Assembly (NCBI GenBank): GCA_910588175.1
Contig: CAJUQQ010000011.1
Span: forward strand, 590-55,230
Source: an uncultured Oscillibacter sp.
Lineage (GTDB): Bacteria > Bacillota > Clostridia > Oscillospirales > Oscillospiraceae
Reading direction: 5' to 3'
DNA length: 54,641 nucleotides
How positions within the stretch are numbered: the first letter of the stretch is position 1; every line of letters starts with the position of its first letter. The notes beneath the pieces are model-generated. The model searched no databases and was not told where the DNA came from. It saw only the letters and a program-made list of their open reading frames with translations. The translations under genes were made by a program, and so were the position numbers. Of this stretch, positions 1 through 7,901 are shown piece by piece.

Positions 1-259
1 ATTCCTTCCTCCTCTCCCACCAAAATCTGGGGATTTTGGCGGGGTTACGCGGGGGAGGTTTCCGCTAAGTTCCGTCCCCGCTTACAGCGAGGACTGCACC
101 CGCTCCATTCCTTCCTCCTCTCCCACCAAAATCTGGGGATTTTGGCGGGGTTACGCGGGGGGAGGGGATACCGCTAAGTTCCGTCCCCGCTTACAGCGAG
201 GACCGCACCCGCTGGATTCCTTCCTTCTCTCCCCACAAAACCGATGGATTCTGCTGGGG
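1..259. repeat. Tandem ~106-bp repeat with hairpin cores (family D)
   Basis: Two near-identical units start at 1 and 107, and a degenerate third starts at 216. Each unit has a hairpin (16-44, 122-150, 231-259) with outer arms of the type CCCACC / GGCGGG and an A/T-rich inner stem AAAATC / GATTTT, followed by a stretch reading gctaagttccgtccccgc. A related hairpin lies at 12459-12493 inside the decarboxylase operon with a different inner stem. No gene is supported on either strand from 1 to 439. The short ORFs there lack ribosome sites and recognisable products. Confidence 0.8.
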
Positions 260-439
260 CGCGGGAGCGTTTGACGGGGTGCGCGGCTTCGCCGCCCCGG
301 CCGTCCCCGTCCCCCGCAGGGGTGGGGGTTGCTCAAGGGGGAGCCCGCTCCCCCTTGAAGGGGCGAAGAAATTTCCCGTCCGGCGCAGTTTTCGCCGCAA
401 GGCGGAAACGGAGCGGTAAGGGGAATTTCTGAGCGCTGG

Positions 440-511
440 CAGGGACGGCTGGACTCGAACCAGCGCATGAGGGAGTCAAAGTCCCTTGCCTTACCGCTTG
501 GCTACGTCCCC
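440..511 (-). tRNA. tRNA-Gln (anticodon TTG)
   Basis: The minus strand folds into a cloverleaf: acceptor GGGGACG / CGTCCCT (first pair G-U), D-arm with AAGCGGTAA, anticodon arm AGGGA-CTTTGAC-TCCCT giving TTG, T-arm GCTGG-TTCGAGT-CCAGC, and discriminator G. CCA is not encoded. It is the last of four tRNAs transcribed leftwards from the promoter at 902-930. Confidence 0.95.
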
Positions 512-569
512 ATGCAGGAAGGAATAAGCGCGGGGACCGGGGAAATGCCCCGATCCCCTGCTCTTGTGG

Positions 570-644
<75 letters not shown>

Positions 645-694
645 ACATATCAACTGTCTGGAACACGTCTGACGGGGGCCAGGGAAAAGCCTGG

Positions 695-768
695 TACGCC
701 AGAAGGGACTCGAACCCCTGGCCTACTGCTTAGAAGGCAGTTGCTCTATCCAGCTGAGCTACTGGCGC
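695..768 (-). tRNA. tRNA-Arg (anticodon TCT)
   Basis: Minus-strand cloverleaf: acceptor GCGCCAG / CTGGCGT, D-arm GCTCAGCTGGATAGAGC, anticodon stem ACTGC / GCAGT around loop CTTCTAA (TCT), T-loop TTCGAGT, discriminator A. Confidence 0.95.
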
Positions 769-779
769 GAATTTGATGG

Positions 780-851
780 AGCAGGTGACGAGAATCGAAC
801 TCGCATCCCCAGCTTGGAAGGCTGGTGCCCTGACCATTGTGCTACACCTGC
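780..851 (-). tRNA. tRNA-Gly (anticodon TCC)
   Basis: Minus-strand cloverleaf: acceptor GCAGGTG / CACCTGC, anticodon arm CCAGC-CTTCCAA-GCTGG (TCC), T-loop TTCGATT, discriminator T. First gene of the four-tRNA unit. A second glycine tRNA (CCC) sits alone at 26150-26220. Confidence 0.95.
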
Positions 852-901
852 GTAGACCTTGACGAAGGCCTGAACCCTCCCTGGAAATCGTCAGCTTGGA
901 T

Positions 902-930
902 ATCATACCATGAAAGCCCCCGGCTGTCAA
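902..930 (-). promoter_or_regulatory. Promoter of the tRNA cluster
   Basis: Minus-strand -35 TTGACA (930-925), 17-bp spacer, -10 TATGAT (907-902). It lies about 50 bp upstream of tRNA-Gly(TCC) and faces all four tRNAs, whose order and spacing fit one transcript. Confidence 0.8.
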
Positions 931-975
931 GCGGTCTGACCGTAAATTTTCGGAAAATTTTTCAGCGCCCCAGCC

Positions 976-1141
976 CTAGGCCTTGTTTGAAAAATGTCAA
1001 AACGCCGTCTCAAGGCATCTTTTTCCGTCATGCCGCGTTGCTTCGGCTCGAAATCCGTCAGGATTCCCGCGCCGAAGCGCCTCGCCCGGCGAAAAAATCT
1101 GCCTCAATCCGGCATTCCGCCAATGTTCAAACAAGGCCTAG
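976..1141. mobile_element. MITE-like element with terminal inverted repeats (family B, copy 1)
   Basis: A 166-bp element bounded by inverted 16-mers reading CTAGGCCTTGTTTGAA inwards from each end (976-991 and 1126-1141). The interior resembles the element at 22901-23063: shared blocks include GACGCCGT/AACGCCGT, TCTTTTTCC, GAAATCCGTCAGGATTCC and CCGGCG-AAAA. It has no ORF of its own. Its right end forms the last codons and stop of the amidotransferase gene. I infer a non-autonomous mobile or structured repeat; no target-site duplication could be identified with confidence. Confidence 0.6.
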
Positions 1142-1747
1142 AAAGGCCGCCATCAGCCGCCGCCCCGGCTCCCGGTTTCCAAGACGCTCCGGATGCCACT
1201 GCACCGCCCACACCGGCAGACGCCGGTGGCACAGGGCCTCCACCACGCCGTCCTCCGCCCACTGGACCGCCAGAAGACCGCCGCCCAGCCGCCCGGCCGC
1301 CTGGTGGTGGGCGCTGTTGACCCATATCCGCTCCCCCCAGAGGGCCCGGAAGGGCGAGGGGGCCGTCCCCACGGCGTGAAGCCGGTCCCCGTCCGCCCAG
1401 GCGTTGTGGCCGGGAATGTCCTGGGCCAGCGTCCCGCCGAAGAAGACGTTGATGGTCTGGAGCCCCCGGCAGACCCCCAGCACCGGCTTTCCGGCGGCGG
1501 TGAATTCCTGGAGCAGCCGGAGCTCCGCCCCGTCCCGCTCCGGCTCCAGCCCCCGGGAGGCGGTGTTCTCCTGTCCGTAGCGCCAGGGCTCCAGGTCCCC
1601 CCCGCCGGGGAGGAGCAGGGCGTCCCACAAAGCCCCCTGGCCCGCGGCGGCGGAGCCGGAAACCGCCCGCCCTCCGGCGGACTCCACCCAGCGGCGGTAG
1701 TTGGAAAAGCGCTCCGCCTCCCCCCAGATGTACACGGTTTTTGCCAT
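1127..1747 (-). CDS. Class I glutamine amidotransferase-like hydrolase (PuuD/peptidase C26 family)
   Basis: A 206-residue protein with the class I amidotransferase triad: nucleophile Cys93 in VLGVCRGLQTINV, and His185 and Glu187 in VQWHPE. The GGGD motif at 48-51 and VNSAHHQ at 143-149 are typical of gamma-glutamyl-gamma-aminobutyrate hydrolase relatives, which cleave gamma-glutamyl amides in the cytoplasm. It is a little shorter than the usual 230-250 residues and stands alone. The last four codons and stop come from the inverted-repeat end of the element at 976-1141, so the ancestral C-terminus may have been longer. The substrate is not predictable here. Confidence 0.88.
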   Translation of the reverse strand: MAKTVYIWGEAERFSNYRRWVESAGGRAVSGSAAAGQGALWDALLLPGGGDLEPWRYGQENTASRGLEPERDGAELRLLQEFTAAGKPVLGVCRGLQTINVFFGGTLAQDIPGHNAWADGDRLHAVGTAPSPFRALWGERIWVNSAHHQAAGRLGGGLLAVQWAEDGVVEALCHRRLPVWAVQWHPERLGNREPGRRLMAAFLGLV

Positions 1748-1841
1748 AGCCGTCCCTCCTCCCCGGTCTCCCCCCAGCCTATGCGGCGGAGGCCGTCCCC
1801 GTTACCGGGGGGCGGAAAGCCCCCCCGTTCCGACGGGGATA

Positions 1842-1870
1842 TTGACTTGAGGGATGGTTCGTAGTATGAT
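1842..1870 (+). promoter_or_regulatory. Promoter of the DUF4352-like lipoprotein gene
   Basis: -35 TTGACT (1842-1847), 17-bp spacer, -10 TATGAT (1865-1870), about 70 bp before the start codon at 1940. Confidence 0.7.
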
Positions 1871-1939
1871 TTTCCCAGGCCCGGAAGTCCGCTTCCGGGG
1901 ACGAGAGATTCCGATTACAGAATTGGGGGATATCCTGTG

Positions 1940-2509
1940 ATGAAAAAACTGCTTTCCTTGATCGTGACCCTGCTGCTGCTTCTGACCCTGGCCGCCTGCG
2001 GCGGCGGTTCCGGCGGCGGTTCCGGCGGCGCGGGCAGCGGCGAGGTCCGGGCGGAGGACGGCTTTGCCGAGGCTCGGATCGGCGATTTGGTCCACTCCTA
2101 CTTTATGGACTTTACCGTGAACAGCGCCTACACGGCCCCGGACTATCACGGCCACACCCCCCCGGAGGGTAGGAAGGTGCTGGTGGTGGAGCTGACCGTC
2201 AAGAACACCTTCCACGAGAGCATCCCCATGTACGACGACGATTTCCAGGGCCAGTGGAGCGGCAGCGCCGGGTCCGACGACTTTGCCTGGCCCATCACCG
2301 AGGGGGAGGACGGCAGCGGCCTGGACACCGTGGCGGAGGAGCAGCTTCCCGCCGAGTATGAGCTGGCGGTCAACGAGTCCCGCACCGGGGTGTTGGTCTT
2401 CGACGTTCCGGCGGAGGAGAAGGATTTCTGCATCGCCCACATGGAGCTCTTTGACAACGACAGCGAGGGGGACACCTTCTTTGTCTATTTCACCGCCACG
2501 GAGCAATGA
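1940..2509 (+). CDS. Lipoprotein with DUF4352-like immunoglobulin fold
   Basis: A 189-residue exported lipoprotein. The signal peptide MKKLLSLIVTLLLLLTLAAC ends in a lipobox (LAAC) followed by a Gly/Ser linker, so it should be anchored to the outer face of the membrane. The rest has the pattern of DUF4352 / telomeric-repeat-factor-like lipoproteins: a KVLVVELTVKNTF strand and a later TGVLVFDVP strand. These are common, poorly characterised surface proteins in Firmicutes. ATG 1940 is preferred because GGGGGA lies 9 nt upstream; the adjacent GTG at 1937 is possible. It has its own promoter and is followed by a family A repeat. Function unknown. Confidence 0.8.
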   Translation: MKKLLSLIVTLLLLLTLAACGGGSGGGSGGAGSGEVRAEDGFAEARIGDLVHSYFMDFTVNSAYTAPDYHGHTPPEGRKVLVVELTVKNTFHESIPMYDDDFQGQWSGSAGSDDFAWPITEGEDGSGLDTVAEEQLPAEYELAVNESRTGVLVFDVPAEEKDFCIAHMELFDNDSEGDTFFVYFTATEQ

Positions 2510-2523
2510 CGGAAAGGCGGAGC

Positions 2524-2650
2524 GTCAAAAAACGGTAAAGACTCCATCAACGGGAAGGAAGAGAGTTACGAGAGGAACCCAGGAGGGGTTCCTTTCGTTT
2601 TCAATCAGAAGTTTTCAGGCTGGCGAAAACACGTTTTCGCCAGCCTGGGG
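2524..2650. repeat. Structured interspersed repeat family A, copy 1 (short form)
   Basis: Shares with five other copies a hairpin CGAGAGGAACCC / GGGGTTCCTTTCG, the invariant block TTTTCAATCAGAAG, and a 3' hairpin CAGGCTGGCGAAAAC / GTTTTCGCCAGCCTG. The middle hairpin present in the other copies is missing. It lies between the lipoprotein gene and the 3' end of the TraX gene. Confidence 0.85.
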
Positions 2651-2678
2651 CGGAGCGGCTTTGCCGCTCCGCCTTACT

Positions 2679-3425
2679 CTATCCCAGGGCGCGGGCCAGC
2701 AGAAACAGCAGGCAGGTGTGGGCGGGGTAATAGAAGTAAAAAAACCGTTTCCAGCCCCGGCCCTTTTCGCCGTTATACCGGAGCATCAGCGGCAGGGCCA
2801 GGACCATCATCCACTGAACAGGGAAACCGCCGTACAGCGCCTCGGCGCTGAACTGGTAGACGCAGAAGACCAGGTACACGGCGGCCAGGGCCTCCCGGCG
2901 GTCCCGGAGGAAGTACAGGGCCAGCCCCAGGGCGATGAACTCGAAGCCGAACTCGTTTACCGCCAGGTTCGGGACCACTCCGGTGAGAACGTCCCCGCTG
3001 AAATTCCGGGTGAAGGGCAGCAGGAATGGGAGAAGCCCGTAGAAAACCTGAACCAGGGCAATGGCCCCCAATAGCAGCCCGCCCCGCCTCCGGTCCCGCT
3101 GGTACGCCTCCACCGCGCTGATGAGAACCCCCGTTAGAAACAGCGGCAAGAAAATGTTGTGGTTTCCATAGCCCCCCTCCGGGAGGAACCGGGTATTCAG
3201 GAACAGGCCCAGAGCCGTCATGAAAAGGCTCATCAGGTAGAGCCGCAAAAGATATCGCTTCCGGCTCCGGGTATGGGCATAGCCCTGGACCATACAGAAT
3301 AAAAACAGGGGATAGGCCCCCCGGCCCAACCAGCGCAGCCACACCGGGGCCGCCGGAATGTACAGCCCGATGTGGTCCAGGGTCATGAGAACCACCGCCG
3401 TCAGCTTCAGGGAAAACGTCGTCAT
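2679..3425 (-). CDS. TraX family membrane protein
   Basis: A 248-residue polytopic membrane protein. The N-terminus (MTTFSLKLTAVVLMTLDHIG) and the GNHNIFLPLFLTGV region match the TraX/TraX-like acyltransferase family, named from F-plasmid pilin acetylation but widespread on chromosomes, where the role is generally unknown. About eight hydrophobic segments are visible, separated by short Arg-rich cytoplasmic loops (e.g. AYQRDRRRG). No conjugation genes are nearby, so plasmid transfer is unlikely. It is divergent from the C_GCAxxG/transporter pair. The family assignment is firm; acetyl transfer is inferred from the family only. Confidence 0.85.
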   Translation of the reverse strand: MTTFSLKLTAVVLMTLDHIGLYIPAAPVWLRWLGRGAYPLFLFCMVQGYAHTRSRKRYLLRLYLMSLFMTALGLFLNTRFLPEGGYGNHNIFLPLFLTGVLISAVEAYQRDRRRGGLLLGAIALVQVFYGLLPFLLPFTRNFSGDVLTGVVPNLAVNEFGFEFIALGLALYFLRDRREALAAVYLVFCVYQFSAEALYGGFPVQWMMVLALPLMLRYNGEKGRGWKRFFYFYYPAHTCLLFLLARALG

Positions 3426-3527
3426 CGTCTCAGCTCCTTATTCAAAAAGGTACGGGCGAAAGGCCCGCTGAGAACAAAACGGGAAAACGGGGCCGGATTC
3501 TTCAAAATAAGCCCGGAATTTTCCTGG

Positions 3528-3556
3528 TTGCTATTTCCATCCAGGCTTGTTATAAT
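3528..3556 (+). promoter_or_regulatory. Promoter of the C_GCAxxG / symporter operon
   Basis: -35 TTGCTA (3528-3533), 17-bp spacer, perfect -10 TATAAT (3551-3556), 64 bp before the start at 3620. Confidence 0.75.
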
Positions 3557-3619
3557 GCCCTCATAAGTACAGGCCCTTCGGGCCAAAGCAGATGAATTTG
3601 ACAGAGAGGAGACATTTTT

Positions 3620-4081
3620 ATGGATCGCTGCGCGATGGCGTATCAATATCACAAGGAGGGCTGGAACTGCGCCCAGTCCGTGGCGGGGGCCTGCGCGGAC
3701 CTGGCGGGCCGGACGCCGGAGGAGGTTCTGCCCCTGCTGGGGGGCTTCGGCGGCGGCCTGGGCGGCAGCCATGAGGAGGTCTGCGGCGCCGTCAGCGGCG
3801 GCGTACTGATTTTGAGCCTCTGCTTTCCCTTCGACAAACAGGGGGACCAGGAGGCCAAGCGGAATGTCTACCGCATTGCCAAGGAATACCGCCGCCGCTT
3901 TTCCGAGGTCTTCGGCCTCACCCGCTGCGCCGACCTTCTCCGGGACAAGCCCGGCGTGACGGACAAAAATCCCGCCTCCCAGCGCCTGGGCGTCACCGCC
4001 CACTGCGACAACATGATCGTCACGGCGGTGGAGCTGCTGGAGGCCCTGGTTCAGGAGGAGCGGGAAGGGGGCACGGCATGA
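3620..4081 (+). CDS. C_GCAxxG_C_C family redox-type protein
   Basis: A 153-residue soluble protein of the C_GCAxxG_C_C family. Four spaced cysteines are visible: Cys17 in WNCAQSV, Cys55 in the signature CGAVSGG, Cys103 in TRCADLL and Cys129 in AHCDN, with a Gly-rich run GGFGGGLGG at 41-49. Family members are small anaerobe proteins thought to bind metal or to do thiol redox chemistry; some are selenoproteins, but this copy uses no in-frame TGA. The start is 24 nt upstream of the next plausible Met, which begins AMAYQYH. The stop overlaps the start of the next gene by 4 nt (ATGA), so it is co-translated with the symporter. Confidence 0.85.
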   Translation: MDRCAMAYQYHKEGWNCAQSVAGACADLAGRTPEEVLPLLGGFGGGLGGSHEEVCGAVSGGVLILSLCFPFDKQGDQEAKRNVYRIAKEYRRRFSEVFGLTRCADLLRDKPGVTDKNPASQRLGVTAHCDNMIVTAVELLEALVQEEREGGTA

Positions 4082-5409
4082 GCCACGAGCACAAGAAGCG
4101 CCAGTTCAGCAGCCAGTGGGGCTTTGTTCTCTCGGCGGTGGGCTCGGCGGTGGGCATGGCCAACGTGTGGGGCTTCCCCGCCAAAATGGGCAGCTACGGC
4201 GGCGGGGCCTTCCTCATCGCCTATCTGATTTTCATCCTCCTGTTCGGCACGGTGGGCCTGACCGCCGAGTACGCCGTGGGCCGCCGGGCCCGGACGGGGA
4301 CCCTGGGGGCCTATGAAATGGCCTGGGGCACCCGGAAAAGGGAGCTGGGGAAGACCGGGGGCCTTCTGGGCTGGCTGCCCCTGGCGGGGTCCATGTGCAT
4401 CGCCATCGGCTACGCGGTCATCATCGCCTACGTGCTGAAGGCCTTTGCCGGGTCCCTCACCGGGGAGCTGATGACGGCGGACACCGCCGTTTGGTTTGAG
4501 AGCTTCTCCCTGGCGGACTACTCCGTCATTCCCTTCCACGCCGTGGTGGTGGTGGGCACCCTGCTGACCCTGCTGCTGGGGGCCAAAAGCATCGAGAAGA
4601 GCAACAAGGTCATGATGCCCCTGTTTTTCCTGATCTTCCTCATCCTGGCGGTGCGGGTGGCCTTTCTCCCCGGCGCGGCGGAGGGCTACCGCTATATGTT
4701 CTCCCCCCGGTGGGAGGAGCTGCTGGACCCCATGGTGTGGGTCTGGGCCATGGGACAGGCCTTTTTCTCCCTGTCCATCACCGGCAGCGGCATGATCGTC
4801 TACGGGGCCTACCTGGACACGGCGGAGGACGTGGCCAAGCTGGCGAAGCGGACGGCCCTCTTCGACACCATCGCCGCCCTGGTGGCCGCCCTGGTGATGA
4901 TTCCCGCCTGCTTTGCCTACGGGCTGGACGTGGGGGCCGGGCCCTCCCTGCTGTTTGTCACCCTGCCCCGGATTTTGCAGGACATCCCCCTGGGGCGGCT
5001 CTTCGCGGTGATTTTGTACGTGGCCATGATCTTCGCCGGGGTCAGCTCCCTCCAGAACATGTTTGAGGCGGTGGGGGAGTCCCTGCTCCACAAGTTCCCC
5101 CGGCTGAGCCGGAAGGCCATGCTGGCCCTGCTGTGCGTGGTGTGCCTGGGCGTCGGCCTCCACATGGAGCCCATTTTCAAATGGGGCCCCTGGATGGACA
5201 TCGTGTCCATCTATATCATCCCCATCGGGGCCACCCTGGGGGCGGTGAGCTGGTTCTGGGTCATGCGCCGGGAGGATTTGCTGGACGAGGTGGACCGGGG
5301 TGCCGGAAAGGCCCCGGGCCCCTGGTGGTACGCCGCCGGGCGGTACGTCTATGTGCCCTGCGCCGTCATATTGTGCCTGGTGGCGCTGTGCATGAAGGTG
5401 GCGTTCTAA
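4078..5409 (+). CDS. Sodium-dependent transporter, neurotransmitter:sodium symporter (NSS/SNF) family
   Basis: A 443-residue membrane carrier of the LeuT/NSS family, importing an amino acid or related amine with Na+. The family's first helix is clear: WGFVLSAVGSAVGMANVWGFP, with the unwound substrate/Na+ site region, then GGGAFL. Around eleven to twelve hydrophobic helices follow. Helix 6 has FFSLSITGSGMIVYGAY, the usual second ligand site. It is coupled to the C_GCAxxG protein upstream, suggesting use of a sulfur-containing or redox-relevant substrate, but that is only inference. A hairpin (5411-5432) follows the stop. Confidence 0.92.
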   Translation: MSHEHKKRQFSSQWGFVLSAVGSAVGMANVWGFPAKMGSYGGGAFLIAYLIFILLFGTVGLTAEYAVGRRARTGTLGAYEMAWGTRKRELGKTGGLLGWLPLAGSMCIAIGYAVIIAYVLKAFAGSLTGELMTADTAVWFESFSLADYSVIPFHAVVVVGTLLTLLLGAKSIEKSNKVMMPLFFLIFLILAVRVAFLPGAAEGYRYMFSPRWEELLDPMVWVWAMGQAFFSLSITGSGMIVYGAYLDTAEDVAKLAKRTALFDTIAALVAALVMIPACFAYGLDVGAGPSLLFVTLPRILQDIPLGRLFAVILYVAMIFAGVSSLQNMFEAVGESLLHKFPRLSRKAMLALLCVVCLGVGLHMEPIFKWGPWMDIVSIYIIPIGATLGAVSWFWVMRREDLLDEVDRGAGKAPGPWWYAAGRYVYVPCAVILCLVALCMKVAF

Positions 5410-5500
5410 CTTTTCTTTCGAGAAAGAAAAGTTAGCAAAAGAAAGCTGACACGCTCTGTAAGTCTGGATATAGACAAAGCGGAAGCGGCGGCAACGAAGT
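5410..5500. repeat. Family C repeat: A/T hairpin plus conserved tail, copy 1
   Basis: Directly after the symporter stop: perfect hairpin CTTTTCTTTCGAGAAAGAAAAG, then a tail with gcaaaagaaagctgacacgctctg. A similar unit (CCTTTTTCTTGAAAGAAAAAGG, then a tail with cgctctgg) follows the alpha subunit stop at 13981-14075. The hairpin looks like a terminator, while the shared tail suggests a repeat family. Confidence 0.5.
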
Positions 5501-5564
5501 CTGGCCTCGCAGCTCTTTTCCTCCTGTTCGGCCAGCACTTTTTTGGCAATTTGGCAACAAGCGG

Positions 5565-5597
5565 AAGCGGCGGCGAGGGATAACCTCGCCGCCGCTT
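5565..5597. terminator. Bidirectional terminator between two convergent symporter genes
   Basis: Arms AAGCGGCGGCGAGG (5565-5578) and CCTCGCCGCCGCTT (5584-5597) around a 5-nt loop, with short T-runs on each strand. It sits 18 bp from the minus-strand gene stop and serves both convergent genes. Confidence 0.8.
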
Positions 5598-5614
5598 TTA
5601 GGGTTCTATTTGCC

Positions 5615-6967
5615 TTATAACAGTCCTTGGACCAGGATGATCAGAATCAGCACCGGCAGCACGAACTGGAAGTAGGGCCACAGCCACCGGGGCATCTTGA
5701 GGCCCGCTCCGGCGTTGGCCTCCTCCAGATAGCGGTCATAGCCCCAGCCCTTTTTGCTGACGCAGAACAGCAGATACACCAGGGAGCCCAGGGGCAGGAG
5801 GAGATTGCTGACGATAAAGTCCTCGCTGTCCAGCACGTCCCGCCCGCCGATGAGGCGGAGCCCGCTCCAGAGGTTGTAGCCCAGGACGCAGGGCATGCTG
5901 GCGAGGAGGATGAAGACGCAGTTGATCAGGGCGGCCTTCTTCCGGCTCCAGCCGAAGTTGTCGATGGCGTTGGCCTGGAGATTCTCAAAGACGGCGATGA
6001 CCGTGGAGAAGCTGGCGAAGGTCATGAACAGGAAGAACAGCGTCCCCCACAGGCGGCCCCCCGCCATGTTCAGGAAGACCTTGGGCAGAATCATGAAGAT
6101 CAGCGCCGGGCCCTGTCCCGGCTCCACATCGAAGGCGAAGCAGGCGGGGAAGATGATCAGGCCCGCCATCAGGGCCACGAAGGTGTCCAGCAGGCAGATG
6201 CGCACCGCCTCGCTGGTGAGGGTGTTTTCCCGGCTCATGTAGCTGCCGAAGATCTCCATGGCGGCGATGCCCAGGCTCAGGGTGAAGAAGGCCTGGTTCA
6301 TGGCGGCGGTGATCACGTGGCCCAGGCCCGCCTCCGCCGCCCGCCGGAAGTCGGGCAGGAGATAGAACTTCACGCCGTCCATGCCGCCGGGAAGGGTCAG
6401 GCTGTGGACGGCCAGCACCACGATGAGGCCCAGCAGGCCCAGCATCATCCATTTGGTGATCCGCTCCAGCCCGCTTTGCAGGCCGAAGCTCACCACCAGA
6501 AAGCCCGCCAGCACCGTCAGCACCATCCAGAGGGTCATTTCCCCCGGATTGCCCAGCATGGCGGGGAAGACGCCCTCCACCGCCTCCGCGCCCAGCCCCG
6601 TGAAGGTCCCGGAGGCGAACTTGCAGAAGTAGCCCAGCATCCAGCCGGAGACGGTGGTGTAGTACATCATCAAAAGGCAGCAGCCCGCCACGCAGAACCA
6701 GCCGTGGATGTGCCACTTGCTGCCCGGCTTTTGAAGGGCCTGATAGCCCTGGACGGCGCTCTTGCGGCTGGCCCGGCCCACCGCCAGCTCCATGGTCAGC
6801 ACCGGCACGCCCATAATGGCCAGGAAGAGCAGGTAAAACAGCACAAACACGCCGCCGCCGTTCTCTCCGGTGACATAGGGGAATTTCCACACGTTGCCGA
6901 TGCCCACGGCGCAGCCCGCGCTTACCAGCAGGAAGCCCAGGCGGGATTGAAAACGCTCCCGTTTCAT
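5615..6967 (-). CDS. Sodium-dependent transporter, NSS family (second copy)
   Basis: A 450-residue carrier of the same NSS family as its convergent neighbour but clearly a different paralogue. It starts MKRERFQSRLGFLL, with helix 1 SAGCAVGIGNVWKFPYVTG and then ENGGGVFVLFYL. It has about twelve hydrophobic segments and a helix 6 site QAFFTLSLGIAAMEIFGSY. The reading frame stays open upstream to 7159, but that part has no family similarity and lies beyond the promoter at 7043-7071, so the ATG at 6967 is chosen. The two convergent NSS genes may have arisen by duplication or reflect two amino-acid uptake routes. Confidence 0.92.
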   Translation of the reverse strand: MKRERFQSRLGFLLVSAGCAVGIGNVWKFPYVTGENGGGVFVLFYLLFLAIMGVPVLTMELAVGRASRKSAVQGYQALQKPGSKWHIHGWFCVAGCCLLMMYYTTVSGWMLGYFCKFASGTFTGLGAEAVEGVFPAMLGNPGEMTLWMVLTVLAGFLVVSFGLQSGLERITKWMMLGLLGLIVVLAVHSLTLPGGMDGVKFYLLPDFRRAAEAGLGHVITAAMNQAFFTLSLGIAAMEIFGSYMSRENTLTSEAVRICLLDTFVALMAGLIIFPACFAFDVEPGQGPALIFMILPKVFLNMAGGRLWGTLFFLFMTFASFSTVIAVFENLQANAIDNFGWSRKKAALINCVFILLASMPCVLGYNLWSGLRLIGGRDVLDSEDFIVSNLLLPLGSLVYLLFCVSKKGWGYDRYLEEANAGAGLKMPRWLWPYFQFVLPVLILIILVQGLL

Positions 6968-7042
6968 AAGTTTCTCGTTCCTCTCTCGTATATTTCGCTG
7001 CAAAGCCCACAGGCGGAAGGGACCGCCCGGGCGGATTCTCCT

Positions 7043-7071
7043 ATGATACCGGGCCTTGGCGGAAATGTCAA
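7043..7071 (-). promoter_or_regulatory. Promoter of the second NSS transporter
   Basis: Minus strand: -35 TTGACA (7071-7066), 17-bp spacer, -10 TATCAT (7048-7043), 75 bp before the ATG. It begins 26 bp left of the first duplicated repeat unit. Confidence 0.75.
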
Positions 7072-7096
7072 TGCTTTCGTGAAGAAAGCCGCGCCG

Positions 7097-7424
7097 GAAA
7101 GAGAACGGAAAGGAAAAGAGCTGCGAGAGAAACCCATCAGGGGTTTCTCTCGCTTTCAATCAGAAGGCTTTCAGACCTTTTGGAAGGTCTGAAAACCTTG
7201 CGCAGGCTGGCGAACATCCCTGTTCGACAGCCTGAAGCCCCGGCCAACGCCGGGGCTTGACAGACAGGCCGTTTCGGCCTATAATAATCCCAGGCGCCGG
7301 GGCAAGCGGTTGGTCCGGCTAGATTTTTACAGTTTCCAAAGAGAAACCGTCACCCTGCCCGGTGGCGGTTTCCGCTTTTTACCTTGATCGTTATCGTCCA
7401 ATGAAGGATATGGAACGTCAATCT
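7097..7424. repeat. Tandem duplication unit 1 with family A repeat (copy 2)
   Basis: The first 189 bp (7097-7285) are identical to 7425-7613. They hold the three family A hairpins: CGAGAGAAACCC / GGGTTTCTCTCG, TTCAGACC / GGTCTGAA and CAGGCTG...CAGCCTG. An extra GC hairpin AAGCCCCGGC / GCCGGGGCTT follows. The last part is diverged but carries a terminator-like hairpin GAAACCGTCAC / GTGGCGGTTTC (7343-7372) followed by TTTTT. No gene is seen between 6968 and 7901. Confidence 0.9.
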
Positions 7425-7760
7425 GAAAGAGAACGGAAAGGAAAAGAGCTGCGAGAGAAACCCATCAGGGGTTTCTCTCGCTTTCAATCAGAAGGCTTTC
7501 AGACCTTTTGGAAGGTCTGAAAACCTTGCGCAGGCTGGCGAACATCCCTGTTCGACAGCCTGAAGCCCCGGCCAACGCCGGGGCTTGACAGACAGGCCGT
7601 TTCGGCCTATAATGAGCATAGCGAGAGCGGACCGCGGCAAGCGGTTTGTCTGAACGCAGGTTAACGTGTCATAAGCAAAAGCCTATGAAACCGTCACTTG
7701 GCAGAGTGGCGGTTTCCGCTTTTTACCTTGATCGTCACAGTCCAGCAAAGGATATGGAAC
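7425..7760. repeat. Tandem duplication unit 2 with family A repeat (copy 3)
   Basis: Second unit, offset 328 bp. Identical to unit 1 over 189 bp, diverged at 7614-7680, then similar again through the GAAACCGTCAC / GTGGCGGTTTC hairpin (7687-7716, T-run to 7724) and the block aaggatatggaacgtca. The mosaic of identical and diverged blocks suggests recent gene conversion or recombination between older copies. 7761-7901 holds nothing recognisable except the lipase ribosome site. Confidence 0.9.
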
Positions 7761-7901
7761 GTCAGTGTAATCGGCATGCTGTCACCCCCTTTTCAGAGAG
7801 AGACCAACCGCCCGCCGGCTGCCATCCGGCCGCCCAAGCGATGCTCACGGACAGCATACCACAAAATCCGGCAAAAAACAAGGCCGGAAAGGAGGCCCCC
7901 T

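Noticed and set aside
3620..4081. Selenoprotein form of the C_GCAxxG protein
   Set aside because: All expected Cys positions are encoded by Cys codons and no in-frame TGA occurs before the true stop.
6968..7159. N-terminal extension of the second NSS transporter
   Set aside because: The extra 64 codons lie over the promoter and part of a repeat, and family members start at the equivalent of MKRERF.
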